This document shows positions 23,977 to 31,319 of a stretch of DNA of 42,091 nt, in pieces (within the stretch, counting starts at the first letter, position 1; each line of letters begins with the position of its first letter). The DNA is from an uncultured Bacteroidales bacterium (lineage in GTDB: Bacteria; Bacteroidota; Bacteroidia; Bacteroidales; F082): the NCBI GenBank assembly GCA_937896895.1, contig CALBNV010000044.1, forward strand, positions 1-42,091. Reading direction: 5' to 3'. The notes beneath the pieces are model-generated. The model searched no databases. It was given only the letters and a program-made list of their open reading frames with translations, and was not told the origin of the DNA. The position numbers were made by a program, and so were the translations under genes.

Positions 23977-25244
23977 CACTCTATCCGTTCCAAGAGAAGG
24001 AACTCAACGAAACCGCCGACCGCAACCGTGTGGCGTACTACCTCGACATGGGTTTAGGCAAGACCTTTGTCGGAGCCGAGAAAATGGCTCGACTCGGTGA
24101 GAGCGTAAACCTCGTAATTTGCCAAAAATCAAAGGTCGAGGATTGGGAGAAACATTTCCGGGAGAACTATCCTCTTGCGGTTTTTGATTTGACAATCAAA
24201 TCAATGCTTGAAACGTTTCTGATTGCCGGAAACGACCGAGTTGGCGTCATCAACTACGAACTCGCATTTCGACGTCCGGAACTTGCAAACTTGCAAGACT
24301 TCACACTTTTGCTTGACGAGTCCTCTCTGATCCAAAACGAGACGGCGAAGCGGTCAAAATTCATTCTCAACAAACTAAAACCGAAAAACGTCATTCTTCT
24401 TTCGGGAACGCCTACGGGTGGAAAGTACGAAAACTTGTGGTCGCAGTTGCATCTTCTCGGTTGGGGAATTTCCAAAGACCTTTATTGGTCGCAGTACGTC
24501 GATGTTGAATACATTGACAACGAAGGGTTCCCGGTCAAGGTTGTCCGCGGGTATAAGAACGTCGAACGGCTCAAACAAAAGATGAGAGACTACGGCTGCC
24601 GTTTCTTGAAAACCGATGAGGTTTTTGACCTTCCGGAACAAGTTTTCGATACAATTTGTATCGAATCGACGAAAGAATACAGAAAATTCAGAAAGTCGGG
24701 GATTGTAACCGTCGGGGAGACGGAACTCGTTGGCGACACCATCTTGACAAAGATGTTATACGAACGAATGCTTTGCGGTCACTACAACGAGGATAAACTC
24801 CGCGCGTTCCAAGACCTTATTGAATCGACCGATGACCGACTAATCGTGTTCTACAACTTCAACGATGAACTCCGGGCAATCGAGGATATTTGTTATTCGA
24901 TTGATAGACCGATGTCAATTGTGAATGGACAAGAAAAAGATCTAATCTGTTACAATGAATTCGCAAACTCGGTCACGGCAATTCAGTATCAAGCGGGATC
25001 GATGGGCTTGAATTTGCAGAAGGCAGACAAAATTGTCTATTTCACGCCACCGCTTTCGTCCGAATTGTATGAGCAGAGTAAAAAACGCATTCACAGAATC
25101 GGGCAAAATTCGACTTGCTTCTATTATTGCTTGGTTTGCAAACATAGTATCGAAGAACGGATTTACGAAAATCTGAAAATGCGGAGGGATTACACTGACG
25201 ACCTTTTCAAGCAAGATATTGCTTGCGGTGTTGCTGACGATTAG
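23973..25244 (+). CDS. SNF2-family helicase
   Basis: 423 residues, compact superfamily 2 ATPase. Visible motifs are PFQEKELN, DMGLGKT (Walker A, ~25-31), LLDESS (motif II, with DESS in place of DEAH), LLSGTP (motif III), QAGSMGLNLQKA (motif V) and QSKKRIHRIGQ (motif VI). This small form occurs in many phage replication blocks and probably moves on or remodels DNA during replication or recombination. It is followed by nuclease and recombinase genes. Confidence 0.93.
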   Translation: MTLYPFQEKELNETADRNRVAYYLDMGLGKTFVGAEKMARLGESVNLVICQKSKVEDWEKHFRENYPLAVFDLTIKSMLETFLIAGNDRVGVINYELAFRRPELANLQDFTLLLDESSLIQNETAKRSKFILNKLKPKNVILLSGTPTGGKYENLWSQLHLLGWGISKDLYWSQYVDVEYIDNEGFPVKVVRGYKNVERLKQKMRDYGCRFLKTDEVFDLPEQVFDTICIESTKEYRKFRKSGIVTVGETELVGDTILTKMLYERMLCGHYNEDKLRAFQDLIESTDDRLIVFYNFNDELRAIEDICYSIDRPMSIVNGQEKDLICYNEFANSVTAIQYQAGSMGLNLQKADKIVYFTPPLSSELYEQSKKRIHRIGQNSTCFYYCLVCKHSIEERIYENLKMRRDYTDDLFKQDIACGVADD

Positions 25245-25335
25245 CATCCCCGCTTACAACATGGAAAACCCGATTGACTATTTCAAATGCATTGTTTTCG
25301 ACGATTGCAAGTCGCCGAAACGAGGTGATTTGTAA
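25195..25335 (+). CDS. Possible overlapping small membrane protein
   Basis: An open frame in +1 relative to the helicase end. It encodes a basic start, a hydrophobic span (KILLAVLLTISIPAY) and a polar tail with two Cys (YFKCIVFDDCKSP), and its TAA overlaps the next ATG, suggesting coupling. GGAGG at 25183 is well placed for the CTG at 25195. TTG 25219, GTG 25228 or ATG 25261 are alternative starts. The start is undecided and the gene unproven. Confidence 0.4.
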   Translation: MTTFSSKILLAVLLTISIPAYNMENPIDYFKCIVFDDCKSPKRGDL

Positions 25336-25535
25336 TGGACATGAGTCTCTTTTGGTCGGACGTCGCACAGGCCGCGCTTAATTATATCGTGGTGAGTACA
25401 ATCTCCGGACAAAACCAAAAGCAAACCGTCCTCGATCTGAAAACAGACCTACGAACCACCAAAGAGGACTTGCTCGCTGAACTCAAAACCGCGCACGAGC
25501 AAATTATCAACGAAATAAAAGAGAAAGGAAATTGA
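25335..25535 (+). CDS. Small coiled-coil protein, 66 aa
   Basis: 66 residues with CGAGGTGAT upstream. A short hydrophobic N-terminal stretch is followed by a heptad-like helix (LKTDLRTTKEDLLAELKTAHEQIINEI). It resembles small membrane-associated or regulatory early phage proteins. No family recognised. Confidence 0.65.
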   Translation: MDMSLFWSDVAQAALNYIVVSTISGQNQKQTVLDLKTDLRTTKEDLLAELKTAHEQIINEIKEKGN

Positions 25536-25536
25536 T

Positions 25537-25617
25537 ATGACAACAATTATTGTAACCGCCATCATTTGCGGAACCATTCTTGCAATTGTCCTCATCAATA
25601 AAAAGAGCGGAGAATAA
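25537..25617 (+). CDS. Tiny single-span membrane protein, 26 aa
   Basis: 26 residues (MTTIIVTAIICGTILAIVLI and a basic tail) with GAGAAAGGAAAT before ATG 25537. Its TAA overlaps the next ATG, so translation is coupled. Almost the whole peptide is one membrane span. Function unknown. Confidence 0.6.
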   Translation: MTTIIVTAIICGTILAIVLINKKSGE

Positions 25618-25952
25618 TGGCACAAGAGAAAACCTTTGAAAACAAAATCAAAAAGTATCTTGAAGCACAAGGGTGCTATTTTGTCAAGTTCTTCGCGAAC
25701 CGCATGACGAAAGTCGGCGTTCCGGACATCCTCGCGTGTATCAACGGATATTTCGTCGCGATTGAAGTCAAAGCACAGAACGGGCGACCGTCTGATCTCC
25801 AATTGTGGAATCGCGAAAAAATTCGGGAAGCCGGGGGCATTTCGGTTATTGTTTATCCCGACCAATGGGAAGACCTTAAACTGCTCATCAACGATTTAGC
25901 ACGCTTCTCATGCACATTCGATTGGGAAGATCAAAAATTATTTGATAGATAG
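25617..25952 (+). CDS. VRR-NUC-type nuclease
   Basis: 111 residues. The nuclease core is plain: FENKIKKYLEAQGCYFVKFFANRM, GVPDILACINGYFVAIEVKAQNG (PD-D/ExK with Asp, Glu and Lys) and a final helix. Stand-alone VRR-NUC proteins occur in phage replication modules and may cut branched DNA. Its place between the SNF2 helicase and the recombinase fusion agrees with a recombination role. Confidence 0.9.
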   Translation: MAQEKTFENKIKKYLEAQGCYFVKFFANRMTKVGVPDILACINGYFVAIEVKAQNGRPSDLQLWNREKIREAGGISVIVYPDQWEDLKLLINDLARFSCTFDWEDQKLFDR

Positions 25953-25963
25953 GTGGTGAAACC

Positions 25964-27859
25964 TTGCAAGTATCTCATTCCCGCATTGAAACGTTCAAAA
26001 AGTGTCCGTTTCAATTCAAATTGAAGTACATCGACAAGTTGGAAACGTACTTCAACAACGACCCCGCGAACCCTCTCATTATCGGAACGGCTTTACATAC
26101 CGGAATCGAAAAGGACACCGAGACGGCAATCCGCGAATATTTCGCAAACTATGCCGTTATTTCGGATCAGAACATCGACGAGGCAATCAAACTTGAAGCC
26201 GTGATCGAAAAATGCCGTGCGGTTCTTCCTGTTGGAATGCACGAGGTCAAGATTGAGTCCCGCGAATTTCTCGGTTTTATTGACTTGCTTGTCCCGGTAA
26301 AAGTTGACTATTCGACAATCGAAGAGGTTGACGATGCTTGTTGCGATTGTTACAAGCGAGACGATTGCTACGAAGTCAATAGCGGACACGTTTGCTCTCA
26401 TATGAGGAAAATTGAGTGGTTCGATATGTACGACTTCAAGTATTCCAATAACGTCAAAAACTATCTCGAAAGCGGGCAGTTGCACGAATACAAGTATTAT
26501 TTCGAGCGATTGAACCCCGGAAAGCGAATCCGCAAAATGTACTTTCTTTTTGCGCCGAAAGTGGCAATCCGAATGAAGTACAAAAACAAAACCAACCCGC
26601 GGGACGAAACTATTGAGGAGTTCCGCAAACGGTTGAAAGCCGAACTCGACGGCAAAGACGCGCAACTGATTGAGGTTCCTTATGACATCGAAAAGGTCAA
26701 GGACTTTCTTCGGAACGCGAAGGATTGCCGAATGGCAACCCAATTCCCTAAAAATCCTACCCGTCTTTGTGACTGGTGCGATTATAAAAAATACTGTGAA
26801 GAAGGAGAAACATTAGAAATCATGAACTTACCCAAGAACGAACGCAGAACCATCGAAGCCAACACTAAAAAGAAAATTTGGCTGTATGGCGCACCCTTTT
26901 CCGGCAAGACGTATCTTGCCAACCGCTTCCCGGACCCGCTGATGCTCAACACGGACGGAAACGTCAAGTTTGTTGACGCACCCTACATCGCGATTAAGGA
27001 CGAAGTCAAAGTCGAAGGTCGCATCACGAAACGCACCTTTGCATGGCAGGTCTTCAAGGACGCGATTGAGGAACTCGAAAAGAAACAGAACGATTTCAAG
27101 ACCATCGTGGTCGATCTTCTCGAAGACACCTACGAGGCGTGCCGTCTGTTTATGTACGACCAACTCGGAATTTCGCACGAAAGCGATGACAGTTTCCGAG
27201 CGTGGGACAAGGTGCGGACGGAATTCCTTTCGACTATCAAGCGCCTCATGAACCTTGATTATGAGAACATCATTCTGATCTCTCACGAGGACACGTCCAA
27301 AGACCTCACCAAGAAAACGGGTGACAAGGTCACGGCTATCAAGCCGAACATCAACGACAAGGCAGCGCTCAAGATTGCGGGTATGGTTGACCTTGTGGCG
27401 CGTGTTATTGATGACGAAGGCACCCGGACGCTTTCCTTCAAGAATAACGAGGTCATCTTCGGCGGTGGTCGTTTGACGCTTCGTATCAACGAAATCCCGT
27501 GCGACTATGACGAACTTTGCCACGTCTACGATGAAGCGAACAAGGGATCGGTCGCAACGGCTCCGCGGGAAGAAAGACCCGCTCTTAACAATCCGGTTGC
27601 CGAAACGGTTGACAAAGCGGTTGACAAAGTGAAAGAGGTAGCCGACCCTCTGATGGAAAAACTCAAAGAGGTTGTCGAGACCGCAACCACCGCTCCGGCA
27701 CCGACCGAGAGAAAACGCAAAGCACGGACGCCTGATCCCGAACCCGAAGTCGTTCCGCCTCCGACCGACAAGGACGCACCGCCCTTTGATGTCGAGGAAA
27801 CCGCAACCGCTCCCGCAGAAGAAGCACCGCGTCGCAGACGCAGAAGGAGCGCCGAATAA
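25964..27859 (+). CDS. Cas4/RecB-like nuclease fused to Sak4-like ATPase
   Basis: 631 residues, TTG start with AGGTGGTGA upstream. Residues 1-286 form a PD-(D/E)xK exonuclease (FIDLL, YDFKYS) with the four Cys of a Cas4/AddB iron-sulphur cluster (Cys14, 269, 272, 278). Residues 287-540 form a RecA-like ATPase of Sak4/AAA_24 type (Walker A GAPFSGKT, 309-316; TIVVDLLEDTYEA; NIILISHED). The tail is a Pro/Ala/Glu linker ending RRRRRRSAE. Exonuclease plus annealing ATPase in one chain would give a complete recombination unit. An internal ATG at 26822 could also give the ATPase alone. Confidence 0.85.
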   Translation: MQVSHSRIETFKKCPFQFKLKYIDKLETYFNNDPANPLIIGTALHTGIEKDTETAIREYFANYAVISDQNIDEAIKLEAVIEKCRAVLPVGMHEVKIESREFLGFIDLLVPVKVDYSTIEEVDDACCDCYKRDDCYEVNSGHVCSHMRKIEWFDMYDFKYSNNVKNYLESGQLHEYKYYFERLNPGKRIRKMYFLFAPKVAIRMKYKNKTNPRDETIEEFRKRLKAELDGKDAQLIEVPYDIEKVKDFLRNAKDCRMATQFPKNPTRLCDWCDYKKYCEEGETLEIMNLPKNERRTIEANTKKKIWLYGAPFSGKTYLANRFPDPLMLNTDGNVKFVDAPYIAIKDEVKVEGRITKRTFAWQVFKDAIEELEKKQNDFKTIVVDLLEDTYEACRLFMYDQLGISHESDDSFRAWDKVRTEFLSTIKRLMNLDYENIILISHEDTSKDLTKKTGDKVTAIKPNINDKAALKIAGMVDLVARVIDDEGTRTLSFKNNEVIFGGGRLTLRINEIPCDYDELCHVYDEANKGSVATAPREERPALNNPVAETVDKAVDKVKEVADPLMEKLKEVVETATTAPAPTERKRKARTPDPEPEVVPPPTDKDAPPFDVEETATAPAEEAPRRRRRRSAE

Positions 27860-28026
27860 TGAGCAGTGCAAGAAATCACGCGAAGCGGTCTCATCGCTCG
27901 CAAAAAGAACATTACGAGTGCGGGTCGAAATGGCGTTGCCACAATCAGCAATCGCCCACGAAAAAGAACGGTCTCTTCAAACGCTTTTTCGAGTTCTTGA
28001 CTCGTCGCAACACCACCAACAAATAA
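27859..28026 (+). CDS. Small basic protein, 55 aa
   Basis: 55 residues, overlapping the fusion stop (TAATG) and preceded by AGAAGGAG. Very basic and Ser/His-rich (MSSARNHAKRSHRSQKEHY ...) with CGSKWRC. Similar tiny basic proteins sit between recombinase and SSB genes in clostridial phages. Likely nucleic acid binding; function unknown. Confidence 0.65.
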   Translation: MSSARNHAKRSHRSQKEHYECGSKWRCHNQQSPTKKNGLFKRFFEFLTRRNTTNK

Positions 28027-28055
28027 ATTTTATATAAAACAAGGAGAAAAACAAA

Positions 28056-28523
28056 ATGGCAATCGATTTCAGCAAATTCGACAAAATGGTTGATGTGGAA
28101 GGTCTCAAAGAAGACCTGCACGAAGCAGAGCAGAACGGCGGAGGGAACTATGTCGATGTTCCCAAAGGCACCTACGAAGTGAAAATCGTCAAGATTGAAC
28201 TCGGAGAAACGGGCGATCAGTCCAAAAACCCCGGCTCCCCGATGGTGAAAATTCAGTTCAAGGTTTTGTCCGGTGAATACAAAGGACAGAACATTTGGAT
28301 GAATCAGGTCATCACGCAGGGATTTCAGATCCACCTCGTGGACGAATTCCTTCGGTCGCTTGAGTCCGGCGTGGAAATCGTCTTTGAGTCCTTCTCGCAG
28401 TACGCGCAGTTGCTCATGGACGTTGCCGAAGCAATCGACGGAAAACTCGAATACGCCCTTGAATACGGCGAAAAGAAAGGTTTCAATACCTTCAAAATTA
28501 CCGAAGTTTTTGACGCCGAATAA
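28056..28523 (+). CDS. DUF669 single-strand DNA-binding-like protein
   Basis: 155 residues, AAGGAGAAA before ATG 28056. The pattern DVPKGTYEVKIVKIELGET, KNPGSPMVKIQFKVLSGEY and GQNIWMNQVIT is the DUF669 family, an OB-fold-like protein regularly encoded with Sak4-type recombinases and thought to bind single-stranded DNA. It completes the recombination block. A hairpin follows its stop. Confidence 0.88.
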   Translation: MAIDFSKFDKMVDVEGLKEDLHEAEQNGGGNYVDVPKGTYEVKIVKIELGETGDQSKNPGSPMVKIQFKVLSGEYKGQNIWMNQVITQGFQIHLVDEFLRSLESGVEIVFESFSQYAQLLMDVAEAIDGKLEYALEYGEKKGFNTFKITEVFDAE

Positions 28524-28539
28524 TTCGGTTTGAGTTCGT

Positions 28540-28578
28540 ATGCTCACCGTTTCACAAAGTGGGAACGGTGAGCATTTT
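28540..28578 (+). terminator. Intrinsic terminator / hairpin before the methyltransferase
   Basis: A 12-bp perfect stem (28540-28551 with 28564-28575) followed by TTTTG. The U-tract is short, so termination may be partial and reduce methyltransferase expression. Confidence 0.78.
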
Positions 28579-28594
28579 GAGAAAGGAGAACATC

Positions 28595-29767
28595 ATGAAT
28601 GCATTATCCTTATTCGACGGGATTTCGTGTGGAAAAGTTGCCTTTCAGCGCGCAGGAATTCCCATCGAAAAATACTACGCTTACGAAATCGACAAGTACG
28701 CAATGAAAGTTTCCGAAAGCAATCACCCCGACATCATTCAATGCGGAAACGTGTTCGATGCCGATTTCACCAAGTACGAAGGCATCGACTATCTGATCGG
28801 AGGAAGCCCTTGCACATATTGGAGCATCGCGCAGAAAAATAACCGAGAAACCGAAGCGAGCGGAATGGGGTGGGAGTTGTTCCAACAGTATGTCCGTGCC
28901 ATTCGCGAGGCAAAGCCAAAATATTTTCTCTACGAAAATAACAAGTCCATGAGTAAGCAAATCCGGGCGAGCATCGACGAGGCGTTCGGGTTCGAGGCAA
29001 TTCTCATCAACTCCGCACTCGTTTCGGCACAGACTCGGCAGCGCCTTTATTGGGTTGGAAAACGGAACGACGACGGTACCTATTCCAAGGTCAATGTCGA
29101 GCAACCGGAAGACCGAGGAATTCTTCTTCGCGACATTCTCGAAAGCGGGACGGTCGATAAAGAAAAGTCCTATGTTCTCAAACACCAAGCGGGAAACGCC
29201 CGCGATTATTTCAAAAAACATCACACGCAAGTGGCGTTTGAACCCGTCCGGGTGGGAGCATTACCGCGACCAAACGGAGAACTCTCAACATCTCAAGCGA
29301 TGCGCATTTATAGCGTTGAAGGAAAAAGCGTCACGCAAAGTGCCGGGGGCGGTGGTCTCGGCGGGAAAACAGGGTTGTATGCCGTTCCGTTGAACGTTAC
29401 CGAAGATGGGAAATCACAAACAATCAAAGCACAATACCAAAAAACATCGGTTGCAAATATTGTTTGTTATTCCTCCACTTACGGCGCGTCGGGCGTGGCA
29501 ATTCCCGCGGATCAGAGTTATTCCGCTAAAAACATTTACGAAGTCAAGGACGGTCTAATCTGCATCGGCGGAAAGCAATATCCTATAAATCTGCCGGACG
29601 GCTATTACATCATCAGAAAGTTGACCGTAAACGAATGTTGCCGTCTCCAAACCTTGCCGGATGGATATTGCCGAGCGGTATCTGACGCTCAAGCGTACAA
29701 AGGTCTCGGAAATGGGTGGACGGTCGATGTGATTGCTCACATTTTCACATACTTGAAAGGGGAATAA
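28595..29767 (+). CDS. DNA (cytosine-5) methyltransferase
   Basis: 390 residues from ATG 28595 (AGAAAGGAG upstream). Motif I LSLFDGISCGK, catalytic loop GGSPCTYWS (Cys73), motif VI ENN (ENV in most enzymes), motif VIII QTRQRLYWVG and motif X GLGNGWTVDVI are all present, with a target-recognition region near 190-330. PCT replaces the usual PCQ, as in a phage-typical subgroup. It probably protects phage DNA from host restriction. It is followed directly by a second cytosine methyltransferase. Confidence 0.93.
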   Translation: MNALSLFDGISCGKVAFQRAGIPIEKYYAYEIDKYAMKVSESNHPDIIQCGNVFDADFTKYEGIDYLIGGSPCTYWSIAQKNNRETEASGMGWELFQQYVRAIREAKPKYFLYENNKSMSKQIRASIDEAFGFEAILINSALVSAQTRQRLYWVGKRNDDGTYSKVNVEQPEDRGILLRDILESGTVDKEKSYVLKHQAGNARDYFKKHHTQVAFEPVRVGALPRPNGELSTSQAMRIYSVEGKSVTQSAGGGGLGGKTGLYAVPLNVTEDGKSQTIKAQYQKTSVANIVCYSSTYGASGVAIPADQSYSAKNIYEVKDGLICIGGKQYPINLPDGYYIIRKLTVNECCRLQTLPDGYCRAVSDAQAYKGLGNGWTVDVIAHIFTYLKGE

Positions 29768-29768
29768 A

Positions 29769-30407
29769 ATGAAAGTTCTTGAATTGTTTTGCGGAACAAA
29801 ATCCGTTTCCAACGCGTTCAAGGCACACGGACACGAGGTTTTCACCGTTGATTGGGAAAAAGACTTCTCTCCCGATTTGAATGCCGACATCGGAAAATTA
29901 ACCGCCAAAGATATTCTCAAACTTTGCGGAGGTCGTCCCGATGTTATATGGGCAAGTCCCGATTGCACAAGTTATTCGGTCGCGGCCATCAGTTATCATC
30001 GAAGGAGAGACGAGGACGGAAACCTCACTCCTATTTCGGAGTATGCACAATTCTGCGACGAAGTCAATCAGCACGTTCTCAATTTGATTTTGGCATTGTC
30101 ACCGAAATATTGGTTCATTGAAAATCCGCGCGGAGGGATGCGGAAAATGCGCTTTATGCGTGAACTCCCGAGATATACCGTCACATATTGTCAGTACGGC
30201 GACACGCGAATGAAACCGACGGACATTTGGACGAACCATCCCGACCCGCAATTCAAGCCACCTTGCAAGAACGGAGACCCTTGTCACGTATCGGCACCGA
30301 GAGGGAGTCAAACGGGAACACAAGGAATAATCGGCGCGAAGGATCGGTCGAGAATCCCCGCGGAATTGTGCGAGCATATCGTAAAAATCTGCGAGAAAAA
30401 CTTGTAA
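29769..30407 (+). CDS. Small DNA cytosine methyltransferase-like protein
   Basis: 212 residues. The SAM fold (VLELFCGTKSVSNAFKAHGH) and a catalytic-type ASPDCTSYS plus IENPRGGM (motif VI) are visible. It is much shorter than full C5 enzymes and seems to lack a large target-recognition domain. GEVFTVD-like motif II follows the SAM motif. Such short forms are common in phages and could methylate short sites or work with a partner. It starts 1 nt after the first methyltransferase, so the two are coupled. Confidence 0.85.
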   Translation: MKVLELFCGTKSVSNAFKAHGHEVFTVDWEKDFSPDLNADIGKLTAKDILKLCGGRPDVIWASPDCTSYSVAAISYHRRRDEDGNLTPISEYAQFCDEVNQHVLNLILALSPKYWFIENPRGGMRKMRFMRELPRYTVTYCQYGDTRMKPTDIWTNHPDPQFKPPCKNGDPCHVSAPRGSQTGTQGIIGAKDRSRIPAELCEHIVKICEKNL

Positions 30408-30441
30408 CTATACCCCGTTTGTGGTATAATAAATATATACC
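30402..30441 (+). promoter_or_regulatory. Promoter with triple TATACC half sites (second copy)
   Basis: TTGTAA (30402-30407), 17-bp spacer, TATAAT (30425-30430), TATACC-N8-GGTATA at 30409-30428 and another TATACC at 30436-30441. It overlaps the end of the methyltransferase gene. Nearly the same as 19729-19768, although 10.7 kb away. Confidence 0.87.
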
Positions 30442-30462
30442 AATAAGGGAGTTGTTTTATAA

Positions 30463-30633
30463 ATGAATTACGATGGAGTATTCACATTAACGAAGTTTTA
30501 CGAAAATAGAGGCGAGTGGGTTCCGGTCGGGGCAACATACGACGAGGAAAAAGCAGTTGCTTGGCAAAATCAAGACCCCGACAAATATGGTTTCTATTGG
30601 TTTTACATCGATAACTTTGAGGAAATAGATTGA
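30463..30633 (+). CDS. Small acidic aromatic-rich protein, 56 aa
   Basis: 56 residues behind the shared promoter; AAGGGAG lies upstream of ATG 30463. Acidic and rich in aromatic residues (NQDPDKYGFYWFYIDNFEEID). It shares a promoter/operator with the accessory unit at 19788, so it is probably regulated with it. The acidic, aromatic make-up would suit a DNA-mimic or inhibitor protein, but this is speculation. No family recognised. Confidence 0.65.
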   Translation: MNYDGVFTLTKFYENRGEWVPVGATYDEEKAVAWQNQDPDKYGFYWFYIDNFEEID

Positions 30634-30658
30634 GCGAACGCTCTTTCTTTTACCTCCT

Positions 30659-30678
30659 TATGTGAAATACTTCACATA
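30659..30678. promoter_or_regulatory. 20-bp palindrome before the endolysin
   Basis: TATGTGAA-ATAC-TTCACATA, a perfect 8-bp inverted repeat, 24 nt before the endolysin start. It may be a protein-binding site or a small mRNA hairpin; no T-run follows. Confidence 0.6.
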
Positions 30679-30701
30679 CTACTCGGAAGGATTTGATTCA
30701 C

Positions 30702-31319
30702 TTGACAGTAAAAACCTATCAAGCATCAAACGAAAGACTATCCGCAAATTTCAAAGTAAATGAGTTTCAATGCCACGACGGTACGGAGAAGATTCTGATC
30801 GACACCGACCTCGTGGCATTGTTGCAAAAAATACGCGACCATTTCGGGAAAGCCGTGGAGATAACTTCCGGCTATCGAACTCCGTCGTATAACGCAAAAG
30901 TCGGTAGTTCCTCGACTTCTTATCACGTCCGGGGACAGGCCGCAGACATCACCGTCAAAGGGATTCACCCCGTTATCGTCGGGATGTATGCCGAGACAAT
31001 CAATGCGGGCGGGATTGGAGTATATTCTTATGCCGACGGCGGATTTGTTCACGTTGACACCCGAGCGGTCAAATATCGGTGGTTGCAAATTCTAAAAAAC
31101 ACGAGGTATCAGCAAATCACAAAGGTCTTACCAACCATTCGACAAGGCGCCGAAAACGTCCCGAACTCCGTCATTTTGTTGCAACGTCGTCTCGGTATAT
31201 CACAAAGCGGAACATTCGGTGACATTACCACTCAAGCCGTCAAGAATTTTCAAAAATCCAACGGTCTGACCGTTGACGGCGTTGTCGGAAAAAACACGTG
31301 GTCGGTGTTGTTCAAATGA
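30702..31319 (+). CDS. Endolysin: M15 peptidase with peptidoglycan-binding domain
   Basis: 205 residues. I choose TTG 30702 (start MTVKTYQAS) over TTG 30693 because GGAAGG is too close to the latter. The M15/VanY-like peptidase domain (~15-125) has metal ligands in SSTSYHVRGQAADI (His, Asp) and GFVHVD (His). The C-terminal domain (~145-205) is PG_binding_1 (LQRRLGI, TQAVKNFQKSNGL, VDGVVGKNTWSVL). There is no signal peptide, so release needs the holin at 38685, about 7.5 kb away. Overlaps the next gene by ATGA. Confidence 0.88.
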   Translation: MTVKTYQASNERLSANFKVNEFQCHDGTEKILIDTDLVALLQKIRDHFGKAVEITSGYRTPSYNAKVGSSSTSYHVRGQAADITVKGIHPVIVGMYAETINAGGIGVYSYADGGFVHVDTRAVKYRWLQILKNTRYQQITKVLPTIRQGAENVPNSVILLQRRLGISQSGTFGDITTQAVKNFQKSNGLTVDGVVGKNTWSVLFK

